Assembly: GCF_041346925.1 (NCBI RefSeq)
Contig: NZ_CP166840.1
Location: forward strand, 1,364,001 to 1,428,000
Length of the DNA: 64,000 nt
Source: Agaribacterium sp. ZY112
GTDB lineage: Bacteria > Pseudomonadota > Gammaproteobacteria > Pseudomonadales > Cellvibrionaceae
Direction of reading: 5' to 3'
The notes beneath the pieces are model-generated. The model ran no database searches and was not told where the DNA came from. It was given only the letters and a program-made list of their open reading frames with translations. How positions within the stretch are numbered: position 1 is the first letter of the stretch; the number at the start of each line of letters is the position of its first letter. Positions 34,184 to 43,871 of the stretch are shown one piece after another. A program made the translations under genes and the position numbers.

Positions 34184-35131
34184 TTAAAGTGCTGCGTCAC
34201 GGGCTTGAGTATAGGGCTCAAGTGGAATAACTGCACCGCGATGCTGAATGACTTCGGCTGCAATCGCCGCCGCAAATGTAAGTGACTCTCGTACATCTTT
34301 ACCCATTGCGCGTGCGGCCAAGAAGCTGCCGTTAAAGCTGTCTCCGGCTGCGGTGGTATCGACCACTTTTTCTACCGGTGTTACGGTAAGGTGGAATTGC
34401 TCACTCTCATCACGATACAGCATGCCGTTGGGGCCATCTTTAATAAGCAGTGTTGCAGTTGGGTTCAGTTCCAGTAGCTTCTTGGCACTGGCTTCAAACT
34501 TAGTAATGCCGTAAAGCATTTCTACGTCTTCAAGGCTAGGTAATAGGGTGGTGCTTAGCTTGAAGGCTTTTTCGAATTCACCGCGAGCTTTATCTAGGTC
34601 GTTATTCCACAAGCGGGCGCGATAGTTCGGATCAAACAGAATGTCACAACCTTGCTCACGCAGTTGCTCAAGTAAAGGCCAAAGCTTAGAGCGGCTTTCA
34701 TCGCTCAGGATTGCCAGAGTAATGCCGGAGAAAAAGAAGACGTCTGGTTTGAGGTCTAAAAGTTTGTTATTACCTTGTTGCTCAAGTAACTCCAGTGTTT
34801 CTTTTGCTGCTGAAGTAGAGCGCCAGTAATCAAAACTACGCTCGCCATTAGCGTCAGTATTGACCATGTATAAGCCAATAGTGCGATCGGGGTGACGCAA
34901 GGTTAAGTCACTTTGAATATTTTGCTCGTGCAAGGTATCAATTAGTTGATCGCCGCTGAGGTCTTGGCCACAGGCACACATTAAGTAAGCTTTGACATCT
35001 TCCGCAAGCGCGGCGCGTTTTAGATAGAGAGCGACGCTGTGAACGTCACCTGCAAAACCTTTTTTATAGAGCTCATCTGTAGCTTTACTGAGCTCTACCA
35101 TAGTTTCGCCAAAAATAACGAGATTAGGCAT
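34184..35131 (-). CDS. kdgK: 2-keto-3-deoxygluconate kinase
   Basis: A 315-residue PfkB/ribokinase-family sugar kinase. The C-terminal signature TTAAGDSFNGSF holds the catalytic Asp and anion hole. The N-terminus FGETMVELSK matches KDG kinases. It phosphorylates 2-keto-3-deoxy-D-gluconate to KDPG, the step between the KduD-type reductase product and Eda. First gene of the operon with GH117 and GH50 B. The palindrome ATTGTTAACAAT lies 54 bp upstream of the start and is the likely GntR operator. Confidence 0.93.
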   Translation of the reverse strand: MPNLVIFGETMVELSKATDELYKKGFAGDVHSVALYLKRAALAEDVKAYLMCACGQDLSGDQLIDTLHEQNIQSDLTLRHPDRTIGLYMVNTDANGERSFDYWRSTSAAKETLELLEQQGNNKLLDLKPDVFFFSGITLAILSDESRSKLWPLLEQLREQGCDILFDPNYRARLWNNDLDKARGEFEKAFKLSTTLLPSLEDVEMLYGITKFEASAKKLLELNPTATLLIKDGPNGMLYRDESEQFHLTVTPVEKVVDTTAAGDSFNGSFLAARAMGKDVRESLTFAAAIAAEVIQHRGAVIPLEPYTQARDAAL

Positions 35132-35184
35132 GAGGGCTTCTTTTATAGCTGAAAATTTCGTGCCTCAATATAGCTTAAGTGCAG

Positions 35185-35196
35185 ATTGTTAACAAT
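35185..35196. promoter_or_regulatory. GntR-type operator upstream of kdgK
   Basis: Perfect palindrome ATTGTTAACAAT, fitting the FadR-subfamily form TNGTnnnACNA. The same pattern precedes the anhydrogalactose operon and lies between gntR and eda. Confidence 0.65.
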
Positions 35197-35245
35197 GTAG
35201 CTTGGCACACTAAAGTAGCAGGATGGCGCCTAGATTGATTGGGCA

Positions 35246-35279
35246 CAAAAAAGCCCCTTTGGTTGTTGCCAAAGGGGCT
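35246..35279 (-). terminator. Intrinsic terminator after TonB-receptor-linked lipoprotein
   Basis: On the minus strand an 11-bp AGCCCCTTTGG/CCAAAGGGGCT stem is followed by six T, 43 bp past the lipoprotein stop. Confidence 0.92.
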
Positions 35280-35321
35280 AATGTGGAGAGTGCGGAGCGA
35301 GCTCCGCAGTAAAGCTGGAGG

Positions 35322-37418
35322 TTAGTCTAGTTGAACTTCAACAAGCATTACGTTATCGATTGAAATCTTTTTATCTGGAGTCCAAAGATTTGGCGAGATA
35401 GTTAGGTTCACCGTACGACTTGCCCAGTCAGTAACAGTGGTGAACCGATCTACATCGATAATTTGTTCATACTTGGTCGTGGCGATAGTCTTTCCTGGTG
35501 TGACGTTTGCGTCTTCAGGGAAGAAATTGCGCATACGCGGCTGTGCAAGTAACTCAAAGTCAGCTTTATCAGCAAAAACGGTTACTTGGTCATCTGCGGC
35601 ATCTGCAATATAGGCTGCCATAGGGTTGTTGGAGCCGTCACCATCACTAGTCAGAACACGTACATCAAATGAAAGTAAGTATGTTTTTCCATTTTCAATA
35701 GTGCCTGCAGGTAGCGTAAGTGTTAAAGCATTCCAGCCTGTAAGAGTAAGGCTTTGATTGCCACCAAGAACTTCGTCGCCAGCGGTTGTTAGAGCCGTGC
35801 CTTCTTCACTGCTTGCAACCCAGTTTCCTATACCGTCTTCAAAGTCAAAGTTTGTGGCGCCAGCCATATAAACGGCATTATTGCTTCCGTCGATTGAGAA
35901 GCGACCCGCATAAACCTCATCAAGCTCTTTCCACTGGTTTATGTAGAAAGAAAGAGTGCGGTCATTAGACTCGTCTGCACCAACTGTAAAAGACATTGCC
36001 TGCAGCTTGTAGCTAGGGAATGGGGTCTCTGCGCCACCAACAAATGGAGGGTGTAGCTTAAAGTAGCGGTAGAAAGACTCGGCTCCCCAAGTAAGGTCGG
36101 CTGCCATTGCTTGCCAGCCAGCGCTATAGTCAGAAAATTGAACAAAGTAGTTCGCGCTGCTTTTAACGGAGAAGTCTTGCCATAAAGCGACAGTACCATT
36201 GTCCATGTGAGCTACACCGCTCATGAATGTGTCGGTGCCATGTGTTGGCATTGTTGCATCTTCCTGCTGCCAGCCGCCGTCAGTGCTCCAGAATGGGAAT
36301 CCATCATCTTCAAAGCTATAGTTCTCAATGAGATTACTATTAGCCTTTCTAGTCACGGTTAGTTCAAACCAAGTATTGGTGGTGTGACCGCCAGTATCTG
36401 GGTTGTCGCCATCGGTAATGTCATAGGTATAACGGTAAACGCCAGTCGCATCGATAGTATCCATATGAAGGGCGAAATCAACTGGGTCAACAAGCAAAAT
36501 ATTTTCAGCAGAGCGTGTGAATTTGATTGCTGGAGCGTCACCTACAGGAGTTATGGTATCAAATTCTATGGTTAGAGGATCACCGTTTTCTTCGATAACA
36601 TATATTGGGCTTGCCAAATCAACTGTGGTTACGTCTCCGTCAGTATCAAAGCTGGCGGTGTAATTGCTTTTAACTGTAGGAGGGAGAGGCTCGGTTGTAC
36701 CGTTCAATATGATTATAGTTCCTGTGCGAGGAAGGTCGTGATTATGATCAGACACCACGTAATCAATCGTATAATTTGCAGTCTCACCTTCTTCTAGTTC
36801 ACCAGCCCATGCTGTAGTGTCAATAGTCATGACATTACCTTCAACAGTATAGCGATCTGCTGGCATATCGGTGACTACGTCACTAGTGCTAAGTTCCTCG
36901 TTATCTGCATCGGTTACACCTGTAAGTAAGTCTAGCTCTTGAGCTTGACTTAAATCTGCAAATACAACCGCTAAATCTTCAAACTCTGGTGCGAAGTCAC
37001 GACCTTCAACTGTTATTTCGAAGGTTCGGTTGAGAACTTCAGTGCCATCACTAATGTCGAAGTTGTAGGTAACAGTAATCATATCCCCAGTATCAAGGAT
37101 AGGAGCTAACTCTGTCATATCTACATGTACACGTGACTCGTTGATGCTAAAGCCTATGTCAGTATTACCTGTCGAAGTTATATTTTGAACTTTAAGAAAG
37201 TCGCCGTTAGCATCGAAGACATTTTCTAGTAGTTTGTAGGATGCATAGCTGACATCTTCAGTTAATGTTTCAAATACTAGGTTGGCACTTTCGCCGGCTA
37301 CCATTTGTGGAGCGACATTAGGTTCTTGAGGTTTGTTGTCATCATCGCCACCGCAGGCGGCTAACGTAGCCAAGGTGGCAACGCTTAACGCATATTTGGA
37401 TTTTCGGAATGTTTTCAT
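35322..37418 (-). CDS. Surface-type lipoprotein with Ig/cadherin-like and carbohydrate-binding-like domains
   Basis: A lipoprotein of 698 residues with signal ending at the LAACGGDDD lipobox; the acidic Asp run at +4 onwards is common for exported surface lipoproteins. Residues about 30-340 contain repeated Ig/cadherin-like beta domains (SDGTEVLNRTFEITVEG and similar). Residues about 345-690 look like two CBM-like beta-sandwich domains (starting ENYSFEDDG and FDFEDGIGN). No catalytic motif is seen. It starts 57 bp after the large TonB receptor, so the two are almost certainly co-transcribed. I infer a glycan-binding partner of the receptor, analogous in role, not sequence, to SusD. Confidence 0.8.
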   Translation of the reverse strand: MKTFRKSKYALSVATLATLAACGGDDDNKPQEPNVAPQMVAGESANLVFETLTEDVSYASYKLLENVFDANGDFLKVQNITSTGNTDIGFSINESRVHVDMTELAPILDTGDMITVTYNFDISDGTEVLNRTFEITVEGRDFAPEFEDLAVVFADLSQAQELDLLTGVTDADNEELSTSDVVTDMPADRYTVEGNVMTIDTTAWAGELEEGETANYTIDYVVSDHNHDLPRTGTIIILNGTTEPLPPTVKSNYTASFDTDGDVTTVDLASPIYVIEENGDPLTIEFDTITPVGDAPAIKFTRSAENILLVDPVDFALHMDTIDATGVYRYTYDITDGDNPDTGGHTTNTWFELTVTRKANSNLIENYSFEDDGFPFWSTDGGWQQEDATMPTHGTDTFMSGVAHMDNGTVALWQDFSVKSSANYFVQFSDYSAGWQAMAADLTWGAESFYRYFKLHPPFVGGAETPFPSYKLQAMSFTVGADESNDRTLSFYINQWKELDEVYAGRFSIDGSNNAVYMAGATNFDFEDGIGNWVASSEEGTALTTAGDEVLGGNQSLTLTGWNALTLTLPAGTIENGKTYLLSFDVRVLTSDGDGSNNPMAAYIADAADDQVTVFADKADFELLAQPRMRNFFPEDANVTPGKTIATTKYEQIIDVDRFTTVTDWASRTVNLTISPNLWTPDKKISIDNVMLVEVQLD

Positions 37419-37474
37419 TTTAAACACCACTCTTACTAGATGTCTGGACGCTTTTGCGTCCAGACCAATTATTG

Positions 37475-40400
37475 TTAGAAGTTTACGCGAACACCAAGGC
37501 GGAAGGTGGTACCAACTTTGTACTCATATACGGTACGATCTTTCGATACACTGCTATCCTCAAGAGGATTGCCTTCGTTGAACTCTTGGTAGCTGCCTGT
37601 TGGTTGGCCGTCCGCATCAAGTACAGGTGCACCAACAGGTACAGTTCTGCTTGTGAAGTATTGGCGATAGGCTGCGTCGGTAAGGTTAATAGCTTGGAAG
37701 GTAACATCCATATACTCATTAACATTATAGGTTGCGCTTAAATCTAAAGTATCGCGGCCTTCATTCCAAAGGCTGCCACCCTTCCAAGTTCGGCCCCGCA
37801 GATTTTGTTCATTCCAGTCCCTATCTACAAGTGAATCTGTTGCGCCACGATAACTTAAGCGAACTTGGTGTCCGTCTTGCTCCCAGAAAGCTGTGAGGTT
37901 GTAGGTGTGTTCTGGTGTTTCAGCTACCGGTAGGCCTGGAGACTCAATACCGTTAACTACATCAGGTTCGTATTCGCTGTCCTGATAGGTGTAGTTAGCA
38001 TTTACGCCTAAACCGCTCAAGAAATAACCTGGCAAGAAGTCGTAGGCTTGACTATAACCAAGCTCTAAGCCAGTAATTTTAGCTGATTTGCCATTAATTA
38101 CTTGACTATAGCGAGCATCGGCACAACTGTTACGTGCATCATCTTGAAGGTGCGATAGAGTATCGTCTCCAAAACCAAAGGCAAAGTCAGTTACTGCACG
38201 TAGAGCCATACAGTTATCAAGGCCATAGTCTTCGTTTTCGGTGTCTTCTAGATTTACCGCTAGGGGTAATTCACCACCAGTGAGGCCATCCTCAAACTTG
38301 CGAGGATCGTTGATTTTGGTGATTGTTGTTGCTGTATCCGTAAAGTTGGACATGTCTTTATGGAATAGCGCTGCACTGATCATGGAGCTATCGTTAAAGT
38401 ACCATTCAACACCTAAATCAAGATTGTTTGACTCAAGAGGTTCAAGTTGGGTGTTGTAGACATTGGCGACAGTGCCGTCCTGTGCATTGCCTGTTGCCCA
38501 GTAGGCTTGAGAGTTAATTAGGTAGCCTGCGCGGGTGTCTTCAATCTCTGGGCGAGTCATGGTTTGAGATATAGCACCGCGGACAATTAGGTCATCGGTA
38601 ATTGCAAAATTCAGGTTTAAGCTTGGAAGTATATTACTATAGCTATGGGTGTCTGTAAGCTCTTGGCTGTAGGCCGATGTGAAGTCTTGTCGATTGGCAA
38701 CAGTGAAATCACCAAACTGTGTGCCAGTGCCGTTCCAGGTAATATTGGTTGGGTTGGGTGCGTCGGTATAATCCCAGCCATTATCGCGGCTGTAATCTAC
38801 ATCGGCATAACGCCACATGGTCGCCCAGTTAATAGTGGGTAAGGTTTGGTCTGCGTCATCTATACCATCAAGTCGTAGGCGTGCGTATTCAGCATACTGG
38901 GGGTCATGACATGGGCCTGCATCAGGAATACGGGTCCACTGACTAGGGTCGATAGTCCATGTATCAGTGCCTTCATCGTAGCTAGTGCCTACACTAGTAT
39001 CCCAGCCTATACCGTCAACACGATTGAACTTGTTTTCAAAGCCCTGACGAAGATTAACGGTATCTTGCGCGTCGTCATCATTCCAATTTGGCTGAGGGCA
39101 AGCGGGTAAGCTGGTGTCACGCAACTGGCGCAGTTGCATTAGATCGAATTCACTTTCGTTTGAATTGTCCGGGAAGTCATAAATAGTCATGCCCGCGTAG
39201 CCGGTACTCTCGATCTCGGTACGTACATAACGAACACCGATATCACCTGTTAGGCGGTCATCAAAGAAGGCAAAGTTCTGCTTTAAGTAAAGCGCACCTG
39301 TATCAATTTGACTTGAGCGTGTTTCTAGGTTGTTTGGGGTGCGCTGGCTGTCTGGGTCGGATACAACTAGGTCCCAAGCTTTCCATACATCAATAGGGGT
39401 CCAACCGTTAGTGACATTGGAGCGGTCGTAACCGAGTGTTTCCATAAAGTTGTCATACGGAAGGCCGTTTTCATCAGCAATTAGATTACCACGAATGCCG
39501 CTTAGAGGGCCGCCAGGCATGCCAATAACGTTTCCATCTTCATCAACGATCGGGTCGGCTGCACTAGAGCTTGAGTAGGTGAAGCGTTGATCATCTACAC
39601 TCTTTTCACGAGTGGTGTATTTGACACCAAACTCGGTAGTAGTCATACCAGCGAAGTCTAGATCAAAATCGAAATCAACCTGAGCTTGACCTAGTGTATC
39701 TTCAACAGTGCGTTGGGTTTCCACAATCGAGCCGAGGTGGAAGGAGTTTGTATCGGCAGGGTTAAAGCCCGTGGTGATAGTGTTGTCCCACCAGTCTGGG
39801 CGAAGAGCGCCGGTCTCATCTTCGTATTGGCCGGAGTCCTGCTCTCCATAATCAATCATGCCTTGGCCAGCTACGATGACGTACTTATCGCCGTCTTTTA
39901 CGTAACCTGTTTGTTCAATATCAGGGCCAACTTCTGACAGCAGTAAGTCGCCGACTTGAAGGAAGTTCTGCATATTGGTGTATAGGCTGGGTAGGCTTTC
40001 AGACTTACTTGATGAGTAGCCTACTTTAGCGTCCAAGCGGAAGCGGTCGGTCAGTTCTTGGCTTAAATCTAGAGTGGCACTGAAGTTTTCGTTTTTGGTT
40101 CCGCCTGTTGAGCGGGTCAAGTCACCTTTACCGCCACGCGCTAATTTGCTAACTAGGGTGCGGTTGCCTGTATCAACTTCGTACCAATCCGCTTGGGGGT
40201 CGTTAAATGCCATTGGGGCGGGACGATCACCATAGCCTGCTTGGTTTGAGCCAGCAAAATACATGCCTTGAACGGCATTTGGGTTGGCATCTGGGGTGCG
40301 GCTTCTAACGCCGTATAGGTCGTTAGTCTGTGTTTGTTCAGCATAAGTAGTGTTGAACATTAACTCCGTCTTATCGCTTGGAGCCCATTGGATGCCAGCA

Positions 40401-41215
40401 TTAAAGCTTTGGCGGTCACTTGTGTTTTTACTCAGTTCGTAGTTCGTGTCTTGCGGTTCCAAGGCTAAAAATTGTGACACTGCATTGCCATTTTCATCTC
40501 GAGCTATGTCAATGGTGTCTGCGGTAGCGCGCCAATCGGAAATGCGAAGCTGGTCTTTACGGTAGGTGTTGGTTTCATCAACGATGGTTGCTGTTACACC
40601 TAAGGTGTCATCTAAGAATTTCTTAGACACAGAGAACTGAAGTTTATGGTCCAGTTCTTCACTAAAGTCACTGTAGTTACCTTGAATGGTGGCGGTAAGT
40701 ACATCTTCAGCGATATCTAGTGGGCGGGTCGTAACTAGGTTAACACTTGCGCCCAATGAGCCTTCGTCGTGATCGGCACTAGGTGTTTTTACAACTTCTA
40801 GTTTTGAAAGAATATCTGAAGAGTAAGAGCTTAAATCTACGCTTTGGTTGAAGTCGGTAGAGGTTAAGGTCTGACCGTTTAAGGTGATTTGGTTTTGGGT
40901 TGCTGATGCACCACGAACGGTGATCTGTGAGCCTTCACCGTTACGGCTAACTACGGTTACACCCGTTACACGGCCTAGTGAGTCGGCGATGTTTTGGTCC
41001 GTTGTTTTACCCATGTCTTCGGCGTTAATCGTGTCAACAATGTTCTTTGCTTCACGTTTATCGTCGATTGAGCGCATCATCGCGCCTTTAATACCGGTGA
41101 CAATCAGTTCTTCTTCTAGTCCAGCATCGCCTTCTTGTGCATAGGCTACGCCGTTAACCGCCATAATCGCTGCCGAGAGGGCAGTCAACTTATAGCGATG
41201 AGAGGTGATAGACAT
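37475..41215 (-). CDS. TonB-dependent receptor, oligosaccharide uptake type
   Basis: A 1246-residue outer-membrane receptor: signal peptide (ending near AYAQ), TonB-box region ELIVTGIKG, plug domain (about 45-165; ITVRGASATQNQITLNG), then a 22-strand-type barrel ending in a C-terminal Phe (RVNF). Length and plug match the proteobacterial carbohydrate receptor group. ATG 41215 is preferred for its GGAGAG site; the frame extends to 41230. It is divergent from the anhydrogalactose operon and followed by a putative glycan-binding lipoprotein. Likely cargo is neoagaro- or porphyran oligosaccharides. A GC-rich box lies about 90 bp upstream. Confidence 0.92.
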   Translation of the reverse strand: MSITSHRYKLTALSAAIMAVNGVAYAQEGDAGLEEELIVTGIKGAMMRSIDDKREAKNIVDTINAEDMGKTTDQNIADSLGRVTGVTVVSRNGEGSQITVRGASATQNQITLNGQTLTSTDFNQSVDLSSYSSDILSKLEVVKTPSADHDEGSLGASVNLVTTRPLDIAEDVLTATIQGNYSDFSEELDHKLQFSVSKKFLDDTLGVTATIVDETNTYRKDQLRISDWRATADTIDIARDENGNAVSQFLALEPQDTNYELSKNTSDRQSFNAGIQWAPSDKTELMFNTTYAEQTQTNDLYGVRSRTPDANPNAVQGMYFAGSNQAGYGDRPAPMAFNDPQADWYEVDTGNRTLVSKLARGGKGDLTRSTGGTKNENFSATLDLSQELTDRFRLDAKVGYSSSKSESLPSLYTNMQNFLQVGDLLLSEVGPDIEQTGYVKDGDKYVIVAGQGMIDYGEQDSGQYEDETGALRPDWWDNTITTGFNPADTNSFHLGSIVETQRTVEDTLGQAQVDFDFDLDFAGMTTTEFGVKYTTREKSVDDQRFTYSSSSAADPIVDEDGNVIGMPGGPLSGIRGNLIADENGLPYDNFMETLGYDRSNVTNGWTPIDVWKAWDLVVSDPDSQRTPNNLETRSSQIDTGALYLKQNFAFFDDRLTGDIGVRYVRTEIESTGYAGMTIYDFPDNSNESEFDLMQLRQLRDTSLPACPQPNWNDDDAQDTVNLRQGFENKFNRVDGIGWDTSVGTSYDEGTDTWTIDPSQWTRIPDAGPCHDPQYAEYARLRLDGIDDADQTLPTINWATMWRYADVDYSRDNGWDYTDAPNPTNITWNGTGTQFGDFTVANRQDFTSAYSQELTDTHSYSNILPSLNLNFAITDDLIVRGAISQTMTRPEIEDTRAGYLINSQAYWATGNAQDGTVANVYNTQLEPLESNNLDLGVEWYFNDSSMISAALFHKDMSNFTDTATTITKINDPRKFEDGLTGGELPLAVNLEDTENEDYGLDNCMALRAVTDFAFGFGDDTLSHLQDDARNSCADARYSQVINGKSAKITGLELGYSQAYDFLPGYFLSGLGVNANYTYQDSEYEPDVVNGIESPGLPVAETPEHTYNLTAFWEQDGHQVRLSYRGATDSLVDRDWNEQNLRGRTWKGGSLWNEGRDTLDLSATYNVNEYMDVTFQAINLTDAAYRQYFTSRTVPVGAPVLDADGQPTGSYQEFNEGNPLEDSSVSKDRTVYEYKVGTTFRLGVRVNF

Positions 41216-41293
41216 CGTTAAGCTCTCCACTTGGTTTTATTTTTATGTGCACGTCTAGCTCTATTTGGCTGGCGTGCCCTGTAATTTTATGTA

Positions 41294-41331
41294 CCAATCT
41301 GCGATCCGACGGGCGGTTTGGTAGAGATTGG
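41294..41331. promoter_or_regulatory. GC-rich box within inverted repeat, receptor promoter
   Basis: CCAATCT (41294-41300) and AGATTGG (41325-41331) flank ATCCGACGG (41304-41312), the complement of the CCGTCGGAT word in the PhoD-like upstream box. Confidence 0.4.
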
Positions 41332-41585
41332 CTCAGTCATGGTCTTGCAAATAGGGTGTGTTGTCAATAGTCGATTGTCGCTAGAACGAGGGCTGCTTGT
41401 TGTGTTTACATATTAGTCTTGGGGCCTTTAGCGGCGGGCCTTGGCGGCTTTTGTAGGCTTTGTAAATACGCTTTGTTAGGGTGTTTGATGGCTTGTTTTT
41501 CTTGTTGGGCTGTTTTTGTGGTGGGGCTTGGTGACTCTTTCTTGGGCTTGATCAAAAAACAGTGCTTGATAGCGGTTTGACATGC

Positions 41586-41597
41586 ATTGTATACAAT
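41586..41597. promoter_or_regulatory. GntR-type operator upstream of anhydrogalactose operon
   Basis: Perfect palindrome ATTGTATACAAT, 45 bp before the cycloisomerase start. It fits TNGTnnnACNA. Confidence 0.65.
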
Positions 41598-41642
41598 CTA
41601 CAATGCTGCACAGGCAACTCTATATATAAAGAAGTGAATCCT

Positions 41643-42785
41643 ATGTCCCTTGATGTGAACGCTGAACGCGACCTGGCCAGTGTGGCCGGTCACCGTATCG
41701 CCGATGTGAAAGTCGAGTACTATCGCATCCCTCTTGCCGAAGCTCTAGCTGATGCTAAGCATGGCACCCATACTGACTTCGAGCTTATTCTAACTCGTGT
41801 TATCTGCGTCGATGGTACTGAAGGTGTGGGTTATACCTATACCGGCGGTACCGGTGGTCGAGCTATTTACTCTCTGATCTTTGATGAATACCGCGATTGG
41901 TTGATTGGTCGTGATGCGTCAGACATTCACGAGATCTGGGAAGCCATGCAGTGGAAGCTTCACTATATCGGTCGTGGTGGTTTGGTTAGCTTTGCGATGT
42001 CGACGATTGATATTGCGCTTTGGGATATTCGTTGTAAGCGCATGGGGCTTCCTATGTGGAAGGTGATTGGCGCCCACGGCAATACTACTAAGTGTTATGC
42101 CGGTGGTATCGACTTAAACTTCACTGAAGATAAGTTATTGCAGAATATCCAGGGTTATTTGGATAAAGGCTTTGAAGCAGTCAAGATCAAAGTAGGTAAA
42201 CCTAACTATAAAGAAGATGTTGCACGTGTGAAGGCTGTACGTGAGCTGATCGGCCCTGATCGTGTCTTTATGGTTGATGCTAATTACAGCATGACTCGTG
42301 AGACTGCGATTCGTTTTTCTCGCGAAATTGAGCAGTACGATATTACTTGGTTTGAAGAGCCAACTATCCCAGATGACTTTGAAGGTTATGCTGAGATTGC
42401 TCAGGCAACGAATATCCCTCTCGCTATGGGCGAGAATTTACACACTATTCATGAGTTCACTCATGCAGTGAACTACAGCAAGTTAGGTTTCTTGCAGCCG
42501 GATGCGTCAAATATTGGTGGTATTACCGGTTTAATGAAGGTGGCTGAGCTTGCGTATGCGCACAACCTGCCAGTTTGTACTCACGGTATGCAAGAGTTAC
42601 ATGTAAGCTATCTGTCGGCGATTCCTCATGCTGGCTACCTTGAGGTTCACAGCTTCCCAATTGAGCATTACACCACCCAGCCTTTACGTATCGTGGACGG
42701 GCGTGCAGTTGCGCCAAATACGGCGGGTACCGGTGTGATCTTTGATGAAGATTTGATTAAGCCTCATTTGATTAAATCAAACTAA
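41643..42785 (+). CDS. 3,6-anhydro-L-galactonate cycloisomerase (enolase superfamily)
   Basis: A 380-residue mandelate racemase/muconate-lactonizing-type enzyme. KIKVGK carries the catalytic Lys pair; metal ligands are in MVDANYS, WFEEPT and MGENLH; the catalytic His is in CTHGMQELH. It converts 3,6-anhydro-L-galactonate to 2-keto-3-deoxy-L-galactonate. The role follows from its operon with an aldehyde dehydrogenase, a KduD-type reductase and the nearby agarases, as in known anhydrogalactose pathways. ATG 41643 is chosen because the longer GTG frame would run through the operator. First of four genes, 29 bp before the next. Confidence 0.9.
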   Translation: MSLDVNAERDLASVAGHRIADVKVEYYRIPLAEALADAKHGTHTDFELILTRVICVDGTEGVGYTYTGGTGGRAIYSLIFDEYRDWLIGRDASDIHEIWEAMQWKLHYIGRGGLVSFAMSTIDIALWDIRCKRMGLPMWKVIGAHGNTTKCYAGGIDLNFTEDKLLQNIQGYLDKGFEAVKIKVGKPNYKEDVARVKAVRELIGPDRVFMVDANYSMTRETAIRFSREIEQYDITWFEEPTIPDDFEGYAEIAQATNIPLAMGENLHTIHEFTHAVNYSKLGFLQPDASNIGGITGLMKVAELAYAHNLPVCTHGMQELHVSYLSAIPHAGYLEVHSFPIEHYTTQPLRIVDGRAVAPNTAGTGVIFDEDLIKPHLIKSN

Positions 42786-42814
42786 TTTTAAGAAATTTCT
42801 TATAGGAGACAGCC

Positions 42815-43840
42815 ATGTTAGCGGCAGAATATATTGGTAATAAATCGTTTCAGGTAGTAGAAGGCACTAAAGTTGAGCCTAAAGCTGGTGAAGTTTGTTT
42901 GAAAGTTGGCTATGTGGGCATTTGTGGTACTGATATGCACATCTACCACGGTGTGATGGATGCACGTGTTGCACCACCTAAAACCACAGGTCATGAGATG
43001 TCAGGTACTGTTGTTGCTATTGGCGAAGGCGTTGAAGGCTTCGCTATTGGTGAAAACGTGGTTGTTCGTCCTTTGGATTGGTGTGGTGATTGCCCTGCGT
43101 GTAATGCCGGTAACACTCACATCTGCCACAACCTTAAGTTTATGGGTATTGATTCAGCGGGTGCTTTCCAAAACTACTGGACTGTTAAGTCACGCACTCT
43201 GCACAAGATCCCTGCTGGCGTAAGCTTGCAAGAAGGCGCTTTGATCGAGCCTTTATCTGTAGCTACTCACGACGTTAGCCGTTCACGTCTTAAAGCGGGT
43301 GAAAAAGCCGTCGTTCTTGGTGGCGGTCCAATTGGTCAATTGGTGGCTGCTGTTGCTAAGAGTGTGGGTGCAGAAGTATTGGTTTCTGAGCCAAACGAAA
43401 ACCGTCGCGCTTTCGCTGAGAAAATGGGCGTTAAAACCGTTAACCCTATCGATGAAGATTTAGCTGCTGTTGTTGATGAGTGGACTGGCACTGCTGGCGC
43501 AGACGTTGTCTTTGAAGTATCTGGTGTTAAGCCGGCTATCGATGCAATGACTGAAATCGCCGCTGTTCGTGGTCGTATTGTGATGGTTGCGATCCACAGC
43601 ACTAAGCCTGAAATTGATTTGTTTAAATTCTTCTGGAAAGAGCTTGAGTTGTTAGGTGCTCGTGTATACGAAGCGGCTGATTACGACTGGGCTATCGAGT
43701 TGGTTGCTGAGAAGAAAATCGACCTTGCGCCGTTTATCTCTTCAGTAACTGAGCTAGGCGACATCCAAGGTGCTTTTGAAGGCATGGATGGAAACCCAGA
43801 AGGTATGAAAGCACTGGTTAAGTGCACCGACGAAGCGTAA
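42815..43840 (+). CDS. Zn-dependent dehydrogenase, probable 2-keto-3-deoxy-L-galactonate 5-dehydrogenase
   Basis: A 341-residue medium-chain dehydrogenase of the threonine/sorbitol/LgoD branch. Catalytic zinc site GICGTDMH and GHEMSG; structural zinc Cys lobe CGDCPAC...HIC; Rossmann motif VLGGGPIGQL. In the anhydrogalactose route the L-sugar acid is oxidised at C5 and then reduced to the D-epimer; this gene, followed by the KduD-type gene, fits the oxidation step. Strong GGAG site; 31 bp to the next gene. Exact position of oxidation is inferred from the pathway. Confidence 0.87.
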   Translation: MLAAEYIGNKSFQVVEGTKVEPKAGEVCLKVGYVGICGTDMHIYHGVMDARVAPPKTTGHEMSGTVVAIGEGVEGFAIGENVVVRPLDWCGDCPACNAGNTHICHNLKFMGIDSAGAFQNYWTVKSRTLHKIPAGVSLQEGALIEPLSVATHDVSRSRLKAGEKAVVLGGGPIGQLVAAVAKSVGAEVLVSEPNENRRAFAEKMGVKTVNPIDEDLAAVVDEWTGTAGADVVFEVSGVKPAIDAMTEIAAVRGRIVMVAIHSTKPEIDLFKFFWKELELLGARVYEAADYDWAIELVAEKKIDLAPFISSVTELGDIQGAFEGMDGNPEGMKALVKCTDEA

Positions 43841-43871
43841 TTGCTTCCTTAGAGAGAGAGCTTAAAGAGAG

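Larger units (their letters stand above)
41231..41642. other. Divergent promoter region, TonB receptor / anhydrogalactose operon
   Basis: A 412-bp non-coding stretch. It holds the inverted repeat with GC-rich box (41294-41331) nearer the receptor and the GntR-type palindrome (41586-41597) nearer the operon. A GTG-started extension of the cycloisomerase frame from 41562 is rejected as coding. Confidence 0.75.

Noticed and set aside
41562..41642. 27-residue N-terminal extension of the cycloisomerase from a GTG
   Set aside because: It would translate through the palindromic operator; the ATG at 41643 begins the conserved protein.
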